Origin: Planctellipticum variicoloris
Lineage (GTDB): Bacteria; Planctomycetota; Planctomycetia; Planctomycetales; Planctomycetaceae
Direction of reading: 5' to 3'
Assembly (NCBI RefSeq): GCF_030622045.1
Contig: NZ_CP130886.1
Coordinates: 4,229,557-4,293,556 of the forward strand
DNA length: 64,000 nt
The position numbers and the translations under genes were made by a program. Below, in pieces: positions 48,637-60,588 of this stretch. The notes under the pieces are model-generated. The model was not told where the DNA came from. It was given only the letters and a program-made list of their open reading frames with translations, and searched no databases. Position 1 is the stretch's first letter; each line of letters begins with the position of its first letter.

Positions 48637-49782
48637 ATGAAGCCCACCACGATTGCGCTGGCTCTGTTCTTCACCGCATGTGCGTTGACCATCACCGTCT
48701 GGCTGACGAGAAGCCCAGGGCAGGCGTCGATTCCGGTGGTGATTCCTCCCGAACCTCCTGCAGATCCCGGTCCCGCGATTTCGCCGACCGGACCCTACCC
48801 GAAGGCGGTCACGCCCGAGCTGGACTACGATTTCGGCGCTGCGCAGCACATGTCCGAGGGGACGCACACGTTTGTGATTCGCAACGAGGGCGAAGCTCCC
48901 CTCGTCGTCGTAGCCCGCGAAGGGGACAGCTCATGCCAGTGCACGCTCGGAAAAGTCGATGGCAACGAGCCGATCCCGCCCGGCGGGGAGCAGACGGTGA
49001 CCTTGAAATGGACGATCAAGGCAGACGTCCAAATGTTCCGACAGTGGGCGAAAATCCGCACCAACGATCCGGAACGGAAGGAGATCGAGCTCACCATCCA
49101 CGGGCGCGTCGAGAAACTGCTGGCGGTGGTTCCCGCGGAAGTCTGGGAAATTGGCGAAATTCGTGCCGGCGAGGGCGCGACGGCGACCGGCGCCATTTAT
49201 TCGGGGTTGTTGGACAAATTCGAAATCGAAAGTGCGACGTGCACCAACCCGGCCGTCTCGGTCACCTGGGAACCTGTCTCGGCCGAAAAGCTGGCCGAGA
49301 AAAATTCCAAGTCGGCGTTCGAGCTCAAAGTGCATGTGAAACCGGATGTCCCCATCGGACCGTTTAACGAACAGGTCAACGTGTCGATCGCGGGGGATCA
49401 CAAGCTGAACTTCCGCGTGAAGGGAGTCCGGCCCGGTCCGATCGACGTAGTGGGGCTCGGCTGGCATCCCGACGGCAGCAGGCTGGTCCTGGGCGAATTC
49501 GCCGCCGACAAAGGCAAAAACGCTAGACTCTTTCTCTACGTCCGGGGATTCGAGGGCGACCTCGAGATCAAGTCTGTCAAAGCGGACATGAGCCCGGCGA
49601 AATTCACGCTCGCACGCGACGAAAAGTTCGAGGGGGCCACCAAGCGCTACGAGCTGAAGATCGAGATTCCTCCGGGACCGCCGGCCGCCCGCCAGCGTTC
49701 AAAGGCGGACAAGATCAGCTTCGAACTCAATCACCCCGACGCGGCGGAATTCCTGCTGTTCCTCGACTACCTGGCCCTTTAG
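48637..49782 (+). CDS. DUF1573 domain protein, membrane-anchored (381 aa)
   Basis: A single N-terminal hydrophobic segment (TIALALFFTACALTITVWLT) anchors the protein. The DUF1573 domain follows: LDYDFGAAQHMSEGTHTFVI, RNEGEAPLVVVAREGDSSCQ and the CQC cysteines, then GGEQTVTLKWTIKADV. Two more immunoglobulin-like beta domains make up the C-terminal half. DUF1573 proteins are abundant in planctomycetes and related to the ASPM/MSP-type beta-sandwiches; their role in the cell envelope is not established. It is followed 115 bases later by the multihaem lipoprotein. Confidence 0.88.
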   Translation: MKPTTIALALFFTACALTITVWLTRSPGQASIPVVIPPEPPADPGPAISPTGPYPKAVTPELDYDFGAAQHMSEGTHTFVIRNEGEAPLVVVAREGDSSCQCTLGKVDGNEPIPPGGEQTVTLKWTIKADVQMFRQWAKIRTNDPERKEIELTIHGRVEKLLAVVPAEVWEIGEIRAGEGATATGAIYSGLLDKFEIESATCTNPAVSVTWEPVSAEKLAEKNSKSAFELKVHVKPDVPIGPFNEQVNVSIAGDHKLNFRVKGVRPGPIDVVGLGWHPDGSRLVLGEFAADKGKNARLFLYVRGFEGDLEIKSVKADMSPAKFTLARDEKFEGATKRYELKIEIPPGPPAARQRSKADKISFELNHPDAAEFLLFLDYLAL

Positions 49783-49897
49783 CATCCGCTCCGGGACTGC
49801 TGTCGAACGGAAGAGGTGGATCTGGTAGTCTAAGCATTCTGGAAGGTCCCGACTCCACGTCGCGGAGCATTCCTGGAGTTGCTTCACGGAGGAAGGC

Positions 49898-51502
49898 ATG
49901 CAGGCGCTCTCGTTTCGCTCAAGTTCGACTCCGACCCGCTGGCTGGTCCTGGCGGGCCTGTTCGTCTGCGGTTGCGAGGCCAGTAAAACGACGCCGGGAA
50001 CGACTCCAACGACCTCCGCGGGGAAAACGTCGACGATTCCCGCGTCGACCGACGGAGAGGCCAAGGCCTCGACTGAGTCACATCCCCCGGCGGAACCCAA
50101 ACCGCTGCTCGACGGCTGGGAAGTTCCCGCCGCCGCACTGCTGCTGACGGGCGAACAACACGGCTACTTCGAACCGTGCGGCTGTACGCTCGGGCAATCG
50201 GGCGGCATGACCCGTCGGGCCAGCCTCGTCCGGCAGCTCGAAGACCGCGGGTGGAAAGTCGCAGGCCTGGATGTCGGCGGAACGCTGCGTCGGGCTCGCC
50301 AGCAGGATCAGATCAAGTTCGACACCATTCTGACCGCCTTGAACGATCTCCACTATGAGGGACTGGCGGTCGGCGTCGAAGAGCTCCGTCTCGGGGCCGA
50401 TTTCCTCGCGTCAAAACCACAGAACTCACTGGCGCTCCTCTCCGCCAACGTAGTCCTGTTTGACCTGCCGGACCTCGGAACCCCCAGGGCCTTCAAGACC
50501 TTCACGGTTGGCAACCTCAAAGTCGGGGTGACAGCGGTGCTTGGCGACAGCCTGAAGGCCGAAGTCGCCCCTGCAGGAGTCAACACCAACATCACGATCA
50601 AGGCTCCGTCCGAGGTCCTGCCGGGGGTGATCCAGCAGCTTCAGGCGGAAAAGCCTCAACTGATGGTGCTCCTCTCGCACGGCTCGCTGGCCGAAGCCGA
50701 GGCCCTGGCCAAAGCCTATCCTGAATTCCAAGTGGTTCTGGCGGCCGGAGGTCCGGGAGACCCGGCCGGCCGACCGACAAAAGTCGGCGAGACTTGGGTG
50801 ATTCAGGCCGGGCATAAGGGGCGGTACGTGGGCGTGCTGGGAATCTACCCGGACGCCACTCCCCAGTTGAAGTTCGAGCTGGTCAGCCTGGACGCCAAGC
50901 GATTCCCTGACGACGCGAAAATGCACGAGCGGATGCGTGAGTACCAGCAGCGTCTCAAAGACGAAGAAATCTGGAAAAAGGATGAACTGCTGATCCGGCA
51001 TCCGGAGGGGCTCAAGTTCGTCGGCGCCGACCGTTGCGGCGAATGCCATACGAAGGCGTTCGCCGTCTGGAAGGAGACGAAACACGCTCACGCGTGGGAC
51101 TCGCTGATCAAGGGGCACGCCCGCCCGGAAGACAAGGACTATATTTCGCGGATTTACGACCCCGAATGCCTTTCCTGCCACGTGGTGGGCTGGGAGCCGC
51201 AGGAAATGCTTCGCTACGAGTCCGGATTCTTCGATGAAGCGACGACGCCCCACTTGAAAGGCCAGCAGTGCGAGCACTGCCACGGTGCAGGCAGCGCCCA
51301 CGTCGCGCTGGAAACTCAGTTCCAGGAAGATGCAGCGGCGGTGGATGGCGAAAAACTGAAGACGCTCCGCGCTTCGATGCGGCAGACGCTCGAACAGGCG
51401 AAAAAGTCGACCGGCTGTTACTACTGCCACGACACCGACAACAGCCCGAACTTCAAGTTCGAAGAGTATTGGGACCAGATCAAACATGAGGGGAAGGATT
51501 GA
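49898..51502 (+). CDS. Lipoprotein fusing an UshA-like domain to a four-haem cytochrome c domain (534 aa)
   Basis: A lipobox-like LFVCGC ends the signal (lipid-modified Cys26). Residues about 75-325 resemble the metallophosphoesterase/UshA N-domain seen in cytochrome-linked proteins: GEQHGYFEPCGCTLGQSGGM, AGLDVGGTLRR and VLLSHGSLAEAEALA. The C-terminal part has four CxxCH haem sites: CGECH (about 380), CLSCH (about 423), CEHCH (about 457) and CYYCH (about 506), in the style of cytochrome c554-like domains. It should sit on the outer membrane face and take part in electron transfer; the redox partner is unknown. GGAGGAAG precedes the ATG. Confidence 0.9.
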   Translation: MQALSFRSSSTPTRWLVLAGLFVCGCEASKTTPGTTPTTSAGKTSTIPASTDGEAKASTESHPPAEPKPLLDGWEVPAAALLLTGEQHGYFEPCGCTLGQSGGMTRRASLVRQLEDRGWKVAGLDVGGTLRRARQQDQIKFDTILTALNDLHYEGLAVGVEELRLGADFLASKPQNSLALLSANVVLFDLPDLGTPRAFKTFTVGNLKVGVTAVLGDSLKAEVAPAGVNTNITIKAPSEVLPGVIQQLQAEKPQLMVLLSHGSLAEAEALAKAYPEFQVVLAAGGPGDPAGRPTKVGETWVIQAGHKGRYVGVLGIYPDATPQLKFELVSLDAKRFPDDAKMHERMREYQQRLKDEEIWKKDELLIRHPEGLKFVGADRCGECHTKAFAVWKETKHAHAWDSLIKGHARPEDKDYISRIYDPECLSCHVVGWEPQEMLRYESGFFDEATTPHLKGQQCEHCHGAGSAHVALETQFQEDAAAVDGEKLKTLRASMRQTLEQAKKSTGCYYCHDTDNSPNFKFEEYWDQIKHEGKD

Positions 51503-51834
51503 TCCCCGCCCCCAGTCAGCTCCGCGCTCATCGCGACGACCGGGTCTTCGAAATCGCCTGGCCCGACGGCTCGGCGTTCCGATTGCCATTTCACTTCGTG
51601 CGCTGCGAATGCCCCTGTGCGGTCTGCGTTGACGAGATTACCGGCGTGCGGCTGCTCGACCCCGCCGCCGTCCCCGCCGAAATTCAACCGGTCCAGCTCG
51701 CCTTTTCAGGGAACTACGCACTGAAAGTGACCTGGAGCGACGGCCACAACACCGGGCTTTACACCTGGAGCAAACTCGCGGAGTTGTGTCGGCAGAAAGC
51801 GGCCATCGCGATCGCTTCCGGCTCTGCCCCTTAA
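51499..51834 (+). CDS. DUF971 family protein (111 aa)
   Basis: DUF971 is the small domain at the N-terminus of gamma-butyrobetaine dioxygenases and occurs alone in bacteria, often beside Fe-S proteins such as Mrp/ApbC. Here the motif FRLPFHFVRCECPCAVCVDE carries CECPCAVC, and WSDGHNTGLYTWSKLAELCR follows. The start is TTG at 51499, overlapping the preceding TGA (TTGA) with GGGGAAGGA just before, which argues for coupled translation with the cytochrome lipoprotein. Function is unknown; the cysteine cluster hints at a metal or Fe-S site. Confidence 0.85.
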   Translation: MIPAPSQLRAHRDDRVFEIAWPDGSAFRLPFHFVRCECPCAVCVDEITGVRLLDPAAVPAEIQPVQLAFSGNYALKVTWSDGHNTGLYTWSKLAELCRQKAAIAIASGSAP

Positions 51835-51860
51835 CGCCCCCTGCTGATCGGAAACCGGAC

Positions 51861-52427
51861 GTGACCTGGGAGGTTGAGCTGAAGTTCGCCGTTGGTGACC
51901 GTGGCGACCTCGTCCCGGAGCTGCAGCGGTTGGGTGCGGTGGCCGCCGGTGAATCCGAGCAGGTTGACACCTACTACGCGCATCCCTGCCGCGATTTCGT
52001 GCAGACCAACGAAGCGTTTCGACTGCGGACCGTCGACGGACAGCACTGTCTGACGTACAAGGGTCCCGTCGTCGACCGGACGATCAAGACGCGCCAGGAA
52101 ATCGAAATCCCCTGCGGCAACGGCGAGGCCAGCGAATCGCAATGGCGATCGCTGATCGCGGCTCTCGGCTTCCAGACCGTCCGCCAGGTTCGTAAATGCC
52201 GTCGCCGGTTTACGCTGGTCCGCGACGGACGCCACTTCGAATTCTGCCTCGATCACGTCCCGCCGCTCGGGGAATTCGCCGAGATTGAAACCCTGGTCGA
52301 AACCGGCGACCGGGACGTGGCCCGCGAGCTGGTCTGGTCGCTGGCGCGCGAGCTGGGGCTGTCGACGGCGGAGCCGCGGTCTTACCTCGAACTGCTCCTC
52401 GCGTACGATCGCGACTCGAACAGTTGA
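51861..52427 (+). CDS. CYTH-domain protein, CyaB-like (188 aa)
   Basis: The N-terminal EVELKF carries the ExExK signature of the CYTH (CyaB/thiamine triphosphatase) superfamily, which hydrolyses or cyclises nucleotide and polyphosphate substrates inside an eight-stranded tunnel. Later strands supply paired charged residues: [53 protein letters not shown] chose the GTG at 51861, immediately before TWEVELKF; the open frame starting at 51786 overlaps DUF971. Whether it acts as class IV adenylate cyclase or triphosphatase cannot be told. It ends at the recA promoter. Confidence 0.88.
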   Translation: MTWEVELKFAVGDRGDLVPELQRLGAVAAGESEQVDTYYAHPCRDFVQTNEAFRLRTVDGQHCLTYKGPVVDRTIKTRQEIEIPCGNGEASESQWRSLIAALGFQTVRQVRKCRRRFTLVRDGRHFEFCLDHVPPLGEFAEIETLVETGDRDVARELVWSLARELGLSTAEPRSYLELLLAYDRDSNS

Positions 52428-52451
52428 AATCCCGCCGGCAAATTGTACTAT
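52424..52451 (+). promoter_or_regulatory. Candidate recA promoter
   Basis: TTGAAA (52424-52429, overlapping the CYTH stop codon) and TACTAT (52446-52451) are 16 bases apart, matching the sigma-70 hexamers at 5 and 4 of 6 positions. The expected transcript starts about 50 bases before the recA ATG. No LexA-type palindrome could be recognised. Confidence 0.5.
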
Positions 52452-52509
52452 CCTGACGTTCACACGCACAAACCCTTCATCGTTACCCCTCGCGATACGG
52501 AGAGTTTCA

Positions 52510-53577
52510 ATGGCGCCCAAAGCCAAGCCCGCTGCCAAGAAGCCAAACGCCGCCACCGGCGGCGGCGGCGACGAAAAGATGCTCGATAACGCCCTCGGAC
52601 AGATCGAGAAAGCCTTCGGTAAAGGCTCGATCATGAAGCTGTCCGACTCCTCAATGCAGAACATCGCCGGCATTTCCACCGGCGCACTCTCGCTCGACAT
52701 CGCCCTCGGCGGTCACGGTTTCCCCCGCGGACGAATCATCGAACTGTTCGGCCCCGAATCGAGCGGCAAGACCACTCTGGCGCTGCACGCTGTGGGCTGC
52801 GCCCAGAAAGCCGGCGGCATCGCGGCCTTTATCGACGCCGAACATGCTCTCGACCCCGCCTGGGCCAAGCGACTGGGTGTCAACCTGGAAGACCTGCTGG
52901 TCAGCCAGCCCAGTTACGGGGAGGAAGGCCTCCGCATTGCCGAAATGCTGATTCAGTCGAACGCGGTCGACATCATCGTCGTCGACTCGGTCGCCGCCCT
53001 GGTCCCCAAAGCGGAACTTGACGGCGAAATCGGCGCGTCGCACGTCGGACTGCAGGCCCGCATGATGAGCCAGGCCCTGCGGAAGCTGACGGGCATCATT
53101 TCCAAGTCGAAAACGACCGTGATTTTCATCAATCAGCTCCGCGAGAAGATCGGCGTGATGTTTGGCAGCCCGGAAACCACGCCGGGGGGCCGCGCGCTCA
53201 AGTTCTACAGCTCCTGCCGCGTCGATGTCCGCCGGATCAGTACGCTGAAGGAGGGGGAGACCACGATCGGTACGCGGGTCCGCGTGAAGATCGTCAAGAA
53301 CAAGGTCGCCCCTCCGTTCCGCATGGCGGAATTTGATCTGCTCGGCGAATGCGGGATCAGCATCGAAGGAGATCTGATCGACCTGGCGACAACTTATCAC
53401 CTGATCGAACGGAGCGGCGCCTGGCTCAACTATGGCGAACACCGCCTCGGCCAGGGTCGGGACAAAGCTCGGGCCTACTTGAAGCAGGCTCCGGAGGTCG
53501 CCGCCGAAATCCGGGAGAAGATTCTGGCCGCGTATTTGGCCGGGAACCTGTCGCTTGCCGCTATTGGAGAAGAGTAG
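52510..53577 (+). CDS. recA: Recombinase RecA (355 aa)
   Basis: RecA forms filaments on single-stranded DNA for strand exchange and SOS signalling. Motifs include Walker [13 protein letters not shown], Walker [17 protein letters not shown], the L1/L2 region ([20 protein letters not shown]) and [20 protein letters not shown] with [11 protein letters not shown] Lys/Ala/Pro-rich N-terminal extension ([11 protein letters not shown]) is longer than in E. coli. The acidic C-terminal tail seen in proteobacterial RecA is replaced by [16 protein letters not shown]. The ATG at 52510 gives the expected start. Confidence 0.97.
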   Translation: MAPKAKPAAKKPNAATGGGGDEKMLDNALGQIEKAFGKGSIMKLSDSSMQNIAGISTGALSLDIALGGHGFPRGRIIELFGPESSGKTTLALHAVGCAQKAGGIAAFIDAEHALDPAWAKRLGVNLEDLLVSQPSYGEEGLRIAEMLIQSNAVDIIVVDSVAALVPKAELDGEIGASHVGLQARMMSQALRKLTGIISKSKTTVIFINQLREKIGVMFGSPETTPGGRALKFYSSCRVDVRRISTLKEGETTIGTRVRVKIVKNKVAPPFRMAEFDLLGECGISIEGDLIDLATTYHLIERSGAWLNYGEHRLGQGRDKARAYLKQAPEVAAEIREKILAAYLAGNLSLAAIGEE

Positions 53578-53586
53578 AATCCCGGA

Positions 53587-55137
53587 ATGGTCCGAATCCG
53601 GAAAATGCTCGCCGTGCTGGTGTTCAGCCTGGGATTTCTGCAGGCAGCGCTCGCCGCACCTCCAGAGACCCCGGAAAATGAATCGGCCCCGGCCGTCGTC
53701 GACCCGCTGGAACAATTGCAGCACGCCGTCGAACGAACCATCGCCGACGCTGAGCCGTCGATGGTGAGCATCGCGACGATCCGCCCGGATCCCGCCGGGC
53801 AAGTCGGCGTCGATCTCGATCCCGGCAGCCTGCCGCTCGATCTCCAGGCCCGGATGTCGGACCCTTCGAAGCGGGACTTTCTGCCGGGCAACTTCGGGGC
53901 AGGTATCGTGATCGCCCCGGTCGGCAGCCGGTCGCGGTTTGTGCTGACGAATCTGCATGTGGTGCGGGGCGGCCCGATCACCGGCCGACCGGCGCCGATC
54001 GACGGCACCCGGATCGAGTTGCGGTTCGCATCCCGGCGAGCCTGTTCCGCCACCATTCGCGCGGCTGATCCACGCAGCGATCTAGCGGTCCTGGAACCCA
54101 ACTGGCGCGAACTGGGCGTTCAGCCGTCGTCGGTGCCGGCGCTGGTCTGGCGCGACGTCCCGCCGGTTCGCAAAGGCCAGTTCGTCATCACGCTGGGCAA
54201 TCCCTACAACATTGCGCGAGACGGATCGGCCAGTGCCGCCTGGGGCATCGTCAGCAATACGCTCCGCCGTCCAATCGCCCCCTCGCTCTCCGAAGACCAG
54301 GAAGGGACCTGGCTCGCGGACTTGCGGACTCTGATTCAACTTGACACCCGGCTCAATCTGGGTGGCAGCGGCGGGCCGGTCCTCAACCTCAAGGGGGAAG
54401 TGGTCGGTCTGGCCACGTCGCTCGCGGCAATCGAGGGCTACGAGAAGGCCGGCGGACTGGCGCTGCCGTTTACGCCCGGAATTCAGCGGATCATCGGCGA
54501 GCTTCTGGACGGTCACGAAGCGGAGTACGGACTGCTGGGAATCGCGGGTTTCGAGGATGTTCCGCCGTCGGACCTGTCTGCGGTTCCCGGCCAGCCCGCC
54601 GGCGCGGTCATTGTCATGAACGTCCCGTCGAACAGCCCGTCCGCCGTGGCCGGTTTGCGCGGAGGTGACTACGTGCTCAAGATTAATAACGCGGACATTC
54701 TGAACAAAGCCGATCTGATGCGCGAGGTCGGGCTGGCTGGGCCGGGAGTCGAGGTCGACGTCCTCATCTGGCGGTCCGCCGTGGCGAAAGAGTTGACTCT
54801 CCGGGTGAAACTCGCAAAATGGCCGGTCGTCGACGAATCGGGAATCGTGGAAACGGTGCCTCGATATACGCCCTGGAGAGGTCTGCAGGTTGACTACGCC
54901 ATGGCCCGCAGGGGGAAGCTGCCCCCTCAGGGCATTATTCTCCGGGGGGTGCTGATTACCGCAGTCCAGCCGGGCAGTCCCGCGCAGGAGGCCCAGTTGG
55001 AACCCGATCAGCACATCACCCATGTCAATCGCACCCCGATCTCTTCCCCCGCGGAGTTTCAGGCCGCGGTCCGCTCATCGTCCGGCAGCGTGGCATTGAC
55101 CCTCTTCGGCGGACGGACAGTGACGCTCGCCGAGTAA
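53587..55137 (+). CDS. Secreted HtrA/DegP-like S1C serine protease with PDZ domains (516 aa)
   Basis: A signal peptide ([20 protein letters not shown]) leads into a trypsin-like domain in which all three catalytic residues are visible: His in [13 protein letters not shown], Asp in [12 protein letters not shown] and Ser in [20 protein letters not shown]. Two C-terminal PDZ domains follow ([12 protein letters not shown] with [20 protein letters not shown], and [20 protein letters not shown]). It probably degrades or refolds damaged envelope proteins. It lies 9 bases after recA, so it may be transcribed with it. Confidence 0.93.
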   Translation: MVRIRKMLAVLVFSLGFLQAALAAPPETPENESAPAVVDPLEQLQHAVERTIADAEPSMVSIATIRPDPAGQVGVDLDPGSLPLDLQARMSDPSKRDFLPGNFGAGIVIAPVGSRSRFVLTNLHVVRGGPITGRPAPIDGTRIELRFASRRACSATIRAADPRSDLAVLEPNWRELGVQPSSVPALVWRDVPPVRKGQFVITLGNPYNIARDGSASAAWGIVSNTLRRPIAPSLSEDQEGTWLADLRTLIQLDTRLNLGGSGGPVLNLKGEVVGLATSLAAIEGYEKAGGLALPFTPGIQRIIGELLDGHEAEYGLLGIAGFEDVPPSDLSAVPGQPAGAVIVMNVPSNSPSAVAGLRGGDYVLKINNADILNKADLMREVGLAGPGVEVDVLIWRSAVAKELTLRVKLAKWPVVDESGIVETVPRYTPWRGLQVDYAMARRGKLPPQGIILRGVLITAVQPGSPAQEAQLEPDQHITHVNRTPISSPAEFQAAVRSSSGSVALTLFGGRTVTLAE

Positions 55138-55204
55138 CGAATTTCTCCGTCCGTCCGCGGACATCCCCCGCCCCTTTTCTCCTCCGGCATGGCAGCCAAC
55201 TCTC

Positions 55205-57829
<2,625 letters not shown>

Positions 57830-58216
57830 CGAAGGCGGATGCCGCGTACGGACTCACACGGAGGGCCTGCAGCCACGGCGGTTGCAGGCCTTCTCCGTTG
57901 GATGACCGTGAACGCGAACGTCCAGCTCGATGCGGGACAGGAACCACATTGGAATGGGGCCGGACCTGTCAGGCGGCGCCGACTGCGATCACAAACGATC
58001 ACATGCCATCTACAACATTGGTGTCCGGAATAAGGTGTCACACAGATCTGCGACCGACCTTCTGTCAGAGACAGGACCGCAATCTCTGTTGAAACAGGCG
58101 GTTCCGGCAACGGTTGAAGATTGAACTCTGCAGCATTGCTGTCTAATCTCTTACACTCGACGGAACTTAACGTCACCATCCCCCGTCCAATCGATTGAAG
58201 AGGAGCCCCCACAAAC
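57830..58216 (+). other. Gap between alaS and the histone-tailed protein gene
   Basis: Besides the terminator-like hairpin at 57864-57890, a possible promoter (TTGAAC 58121-58126, TAATCT 58144-58149, 17-base spacer) would give a leader of about 60 bases for the downstream gene. The rest shows no gene or clear structure. Confidence 0.4.
57864..57890 (+). terminator. Terminator-like hairpin after alaS
   Basis: GGCCTGCAGCC (57864-57874) pairs with GGTTGCAGGCC (57880-57890), 11 bp with one G-T pair and a 5-base loop, 35 bases after the alaS stop. Only TTCT follows, so it is a weak intrinsic terminator or needs Rho. Confidence 0.6.
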
Positions 58217-58732
58217 ATGGCCAAAGCCGCGGAACAACTCACCGTCGCCGATCTGGAAAAGATCCTGGAAACGCGCCGTTCCATCCTGCAGAACATGCTC
58301 GAACAGCGCGGCAAGATTCAGCGGGAACTTGATCGCATCGACTCCGCAATCCGCCAACTGCAGGGGAACGAGCGGATTTCCGTCAGCGGCCGTGGCAAGG
58401 GGCCGCGCCGACAGAATTCCGTCTCGCTGCGCCAGCTCGTGCAGGAGCTGCTGGCCAAAAGCAAGAAGGGCTATACGCTCGCCGAACTGACCGAGCACGT
58501 TTTCGCCAGCGGCTACAAGTCGGACAGCACCAACTTCCGCAACGTGCTCTACCAGTGCCTGTACAACCTCAAAGACGCCTTCCACGACGCGGAAACCGGC
58601 ACCTACCGTCTGAAGTCGCTGGAGAAGCCGGTCGAAGTTGCTCCAGTCGTCGTGGAAGCCCCCGCCGCCAAGCCCGCTGCCAAAGCCCCGGCGAAGGCGG
58701 CAGCCAAGCGCGGCCGGAAGGCAAAGGCCTGA
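58217..58732 (+). CDS. Coiled-coil and winged-helix protein with histone-H1-like tail (171 aa)
   Basis: Residues about 8-50 form a coiled coil (LEKILETRRSILQNMLEQRG onward). Residues about 68-132 (SVSLRQLVQELLAKSKKGYT to GTYRLKSL) have the look of an HB1/HARE-HTH-type winged helix. The last 30 residues, AAKPAAKAPAKAAAKRGRKA, are a Lys/Ala/Pro tail like the C-terminus of eukaryotic histone H1 and of bacterial Hc1 proteins. Together these suggest a nucleoid-associated, DNA-binding protein that dimerises through the coiled coil. No family name was recognised; the role is inferred from composition. GAGGAG lies before the ATG. Confidence 0.75.
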   Translation: MAKAAEQLTVADLEKILETRRSILQNMLEQRGKIQRELDRIDSAIRQLQGNERISVSGRGKGPRRQNSVSLRQLVQELLAKSKKGYTLAELTEHVFASGYKSDSTNFRNVLYQCLYNLKDAFHDAETGTYRLKSLEKPVEVAPVVVEAPAAKPAAKAPAKAAAKRGRKAKA

Positions 58733-58898
58733 TCTCAGGCCCCTCGAAGATACTCGCCAGAATCCCCCCGGCAGGATGCCTGAGCGGTTTCCCTTGCCGG
58801 TTTCCGCCGGTATCTGAATCCGAGTCTGCGGCTCCATCGTCGATGCGGAAAACAGGCATCCGCAAAGCGTTGAACATCAAGGACTCGCACGTTTGCAC

Positions 58899-58926
58899 GG
58901 AGCGGCAGGTGTTTGCCTGCCGCTCC
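58899..58926 (+). terminator. 11-bp hairpin downstream of the histone-tailed gene
   Basis: GGAGCGGCAGG (58899-58909) pairs perfectly with CCTGCCGCTCC (58916-58926) around a 6-base loop; TGTTG follows. It probably ends transcripts in this gap, though the T-run is short and the gene stop is 167 bases away. Confidence 0.55.
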
Positions 58927-59001
58927 TGTTGCGTCGGTCTCGGATCACTGCAGGCGAATCCGGGAAGCGGCGCACCGCTAGCCGTCTGTTGAAGAATTGG
59001 A

Positions 59002-59072
59002 GACAGACAGGAATGTCTGTCCCACCCGAAGAGAATTCCTCTGAAAAGGTGGCCCGGACATTCCTGTCGGGG
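59002..59072. repeat. REP-like pair of hairpins before the peptidase gene
   Basis: GACAGACA-GGAA-TGTCTGTC (59002-59021) is a perfect hairpin. The core GACAGGAATGTC (59006-59017) recurs inverted as GACATTCCTGTC (59057-59068), itself in a second hairpin (CCCGGACA with TGTCGGGG). The arrangement of two inverted hairpins resembles that at 15901-15984 but the sequence differs. Confidence 0.8.
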
Positions 59073-59150
59073 CGTTTCGCTGGAATTCTTCGACTCACCG
59101 TTCGCGCCGCAGTTTGTGAATGCACTCCTTGTCGAATGTAAGGAAGCCGC

Positions 59151-60329
59151 GTGGGCTCAATTTCGATGGATTCGCGGCAGGCCATTGACCGCGTCGTCCG
59201 GTTGATGGCGATCCCGGGCAAAAGCTGCGAAGAAACGCAGATTCTCGCCGCGATCTCGCAGGATCTGCAGCACGCCGGAGTTCCTGCGGCGGCGATGAGC
59301 TTTGATACCGCACATCGCCGCTCGCCCGCCGGCGGTGCGACGGGCAACCTGATTGTTAAGCTCCCCGGCACGGTCCGCGGGCCGCGCCGTCTCCTGATGG
59401 CGCACGTCGACACCGTTCCAATTTGCGTCGGTTCCCGGCCCCGCCAGCAGGGCCGCAAAATTCGCTCGGCCGATCCCCGAACCGGTCTGGGGGGCGACAA
59501 CCGGGCGGGTGTGGCGGTCGTGCTCACGGCCGCACTCGAAGTCCTGCAGCGGGGGCTGCCGCATCCTCCGCTCACGCTGTTCTTTCCGGTTCAGGAGGAA
59601 ATCGGCCTCTACGGCGCCCGCTTCGTCTCCGCCAACAAACTCGGCAAGCCCGCGCTCTGCTTCAACTGGGATGGCGGCGAACCCTATATGATCTGCCTCG
59701 GGGCGACCGGCGACTATGGCGTCGACATCCGGATCGCAGGGATTCCCGCCCACGCGGGGGTCCATCCCGAACAGGGCGTCTCGGCGATCGCCATCGCCTC
59801 GCGCGCGATCAACGAACTCGTCGAAAACGGCTGGCACGGGCTGATCGTCAAAGGCAAGAATCGCGGTGCAAGTAACGTCGGAATCATCGCCGGAGGCGAC
59901 GCCACCAACGTCGTCACGCCGCTCGTCGAACTCAAAGCCGAGATCCGCAGCCACGACCCGCTCTTCCGGAAGAAAATTGTCGCCGCCTACCAGAAGGCCT
60001 TCGAAAACGCTGCACGCGCGATCAAGACGGACAACGGACGAACGGGGCGCGTGGAGTTTCAGGCGGACCTGAAGTACGAATCATTCCGCATCAGCCCGAA
60101 TGAACCTGTTGCGCAGGCGGCCGAAGCCGCGATCAGCGCAGCCGGTTTGACCCCCGAAACCTGCATCAGCAACGGCGGACTCGACGCCAACTGGATGAAC
60201 GCCCACGGATTCCCCACGGTCACACTCGGCTGCGGGCAGCACGCCATTCATACCGCCGACGAATGGCTCGACGTCGACGCTTTTCTCGCCGCCTGCCAAG
60301 TCGGGGTCAAAATAGCGAGTGGCGAATAG
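59151..60329 (+). CDS. M20/M42-type metallopeptidase (392 aa)
   Basis: The zinc-binding residues are in LMAHVDTVPI (His, Asp), GLGGDNRAGVAVVLTAALEV (bridging Asp), FPVQEEIGLYGARFV (catalytic and metal Glu), CFNWDGGEP (Asp) and GCGQHAIHTADEWLDV (His). The insert domain with IAGIPAHAGVHPEQGVSAI is the dimerisation lid of the peptidase T/M20 group. It probably releases N-terminal residues from di- or tripeptides in the cytoplasm. The GTG at 59151 has AAGGA 6 bases before it; an ATG 15 bases later is the alternative. The last codons and the stop lie within a heptad repeat. Confidence 0.88.
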   Translation: MGSISMDSRQAIDRVVRLMAIPGKSCEETQILAAISQDLQHAGVPAAAMSFDTAHRRSPAGGATGNLIVKLPGTVRGPRRLLMAHVDTVPICVGSRPRQQGRKIRSADPRTGLGGDNRAGVAVVLTAALEVLQRGLPHPPLTLFFPVQEEIGLYGARFVSANKLGKPALCFNWDGGEPYMICLGATGDYGVDIRIAGIPAHAGVHPEQGVSAIAIASRAINELVENGWHGLIVKGKNRGASNVGIIAGGDATNVVTPLVELKAEIRSHDPLFRKKIVAAYQKAFENAARAIKTDNGRTGRVEFQADLKYESFRISPNEPVAQAAEAAISAAGLTPETCISNGGLDANWMNAHGFPTVTLGCGQHAIHTADEWLDVDAFLAACQVGVKIASGE

Positions 60330-60454
60330 GGAATAGCCAGAAAAGTGGAGGAGGGAAGACGGGGCCGCCAATTCTACTGCGACTTCGAGTCTGTCTGGCG
60401 ATTCGCGATCAGCTTCTTTAGTCTGGCGACTAGCTATTCCCTATTCGCTATTCC
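60312..60454. repeat. Inverted heptad element spanning the peptidase stop codon
   Basis: GCGAATAGGGAATAGC (60322-60337) is the exact reverse complement of GCTATTCCCTATTCGC (60433-60448), enclosing 95 bases. The right arm is three heptads CTATTCC, CTATTCG, CTATTCC (60434-60454). The left arm contains the TAG stop of the peptidase gene (60327-60329). The same heptads occur at 16756-16783 and 18408-18421. Confidence 0.85.
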
Positions 60455-60588
60455 CTCCAGTCTACCGGCAAATTTTGCCGATCGGTCTTTCCGACGGCCC
60501 CTTTCGCGCGATAGTATCCTGCAGCGAGCAATAGCGTTACGTGATTCGATCCGCGCCTGCGGTGTGATTTTGCATCCCCCAGCTTCGC

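Larger units (their letters stand above)
58733..59150. other. Gap with a terminator and a REP-like element
   Basis: Contains the hairpin terminator at 58899-58926 and the paired hairpins at 59002-59072. No gene is supported; open frames on both strands here have no start signals or recognisable content. Confidence 0.55.
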
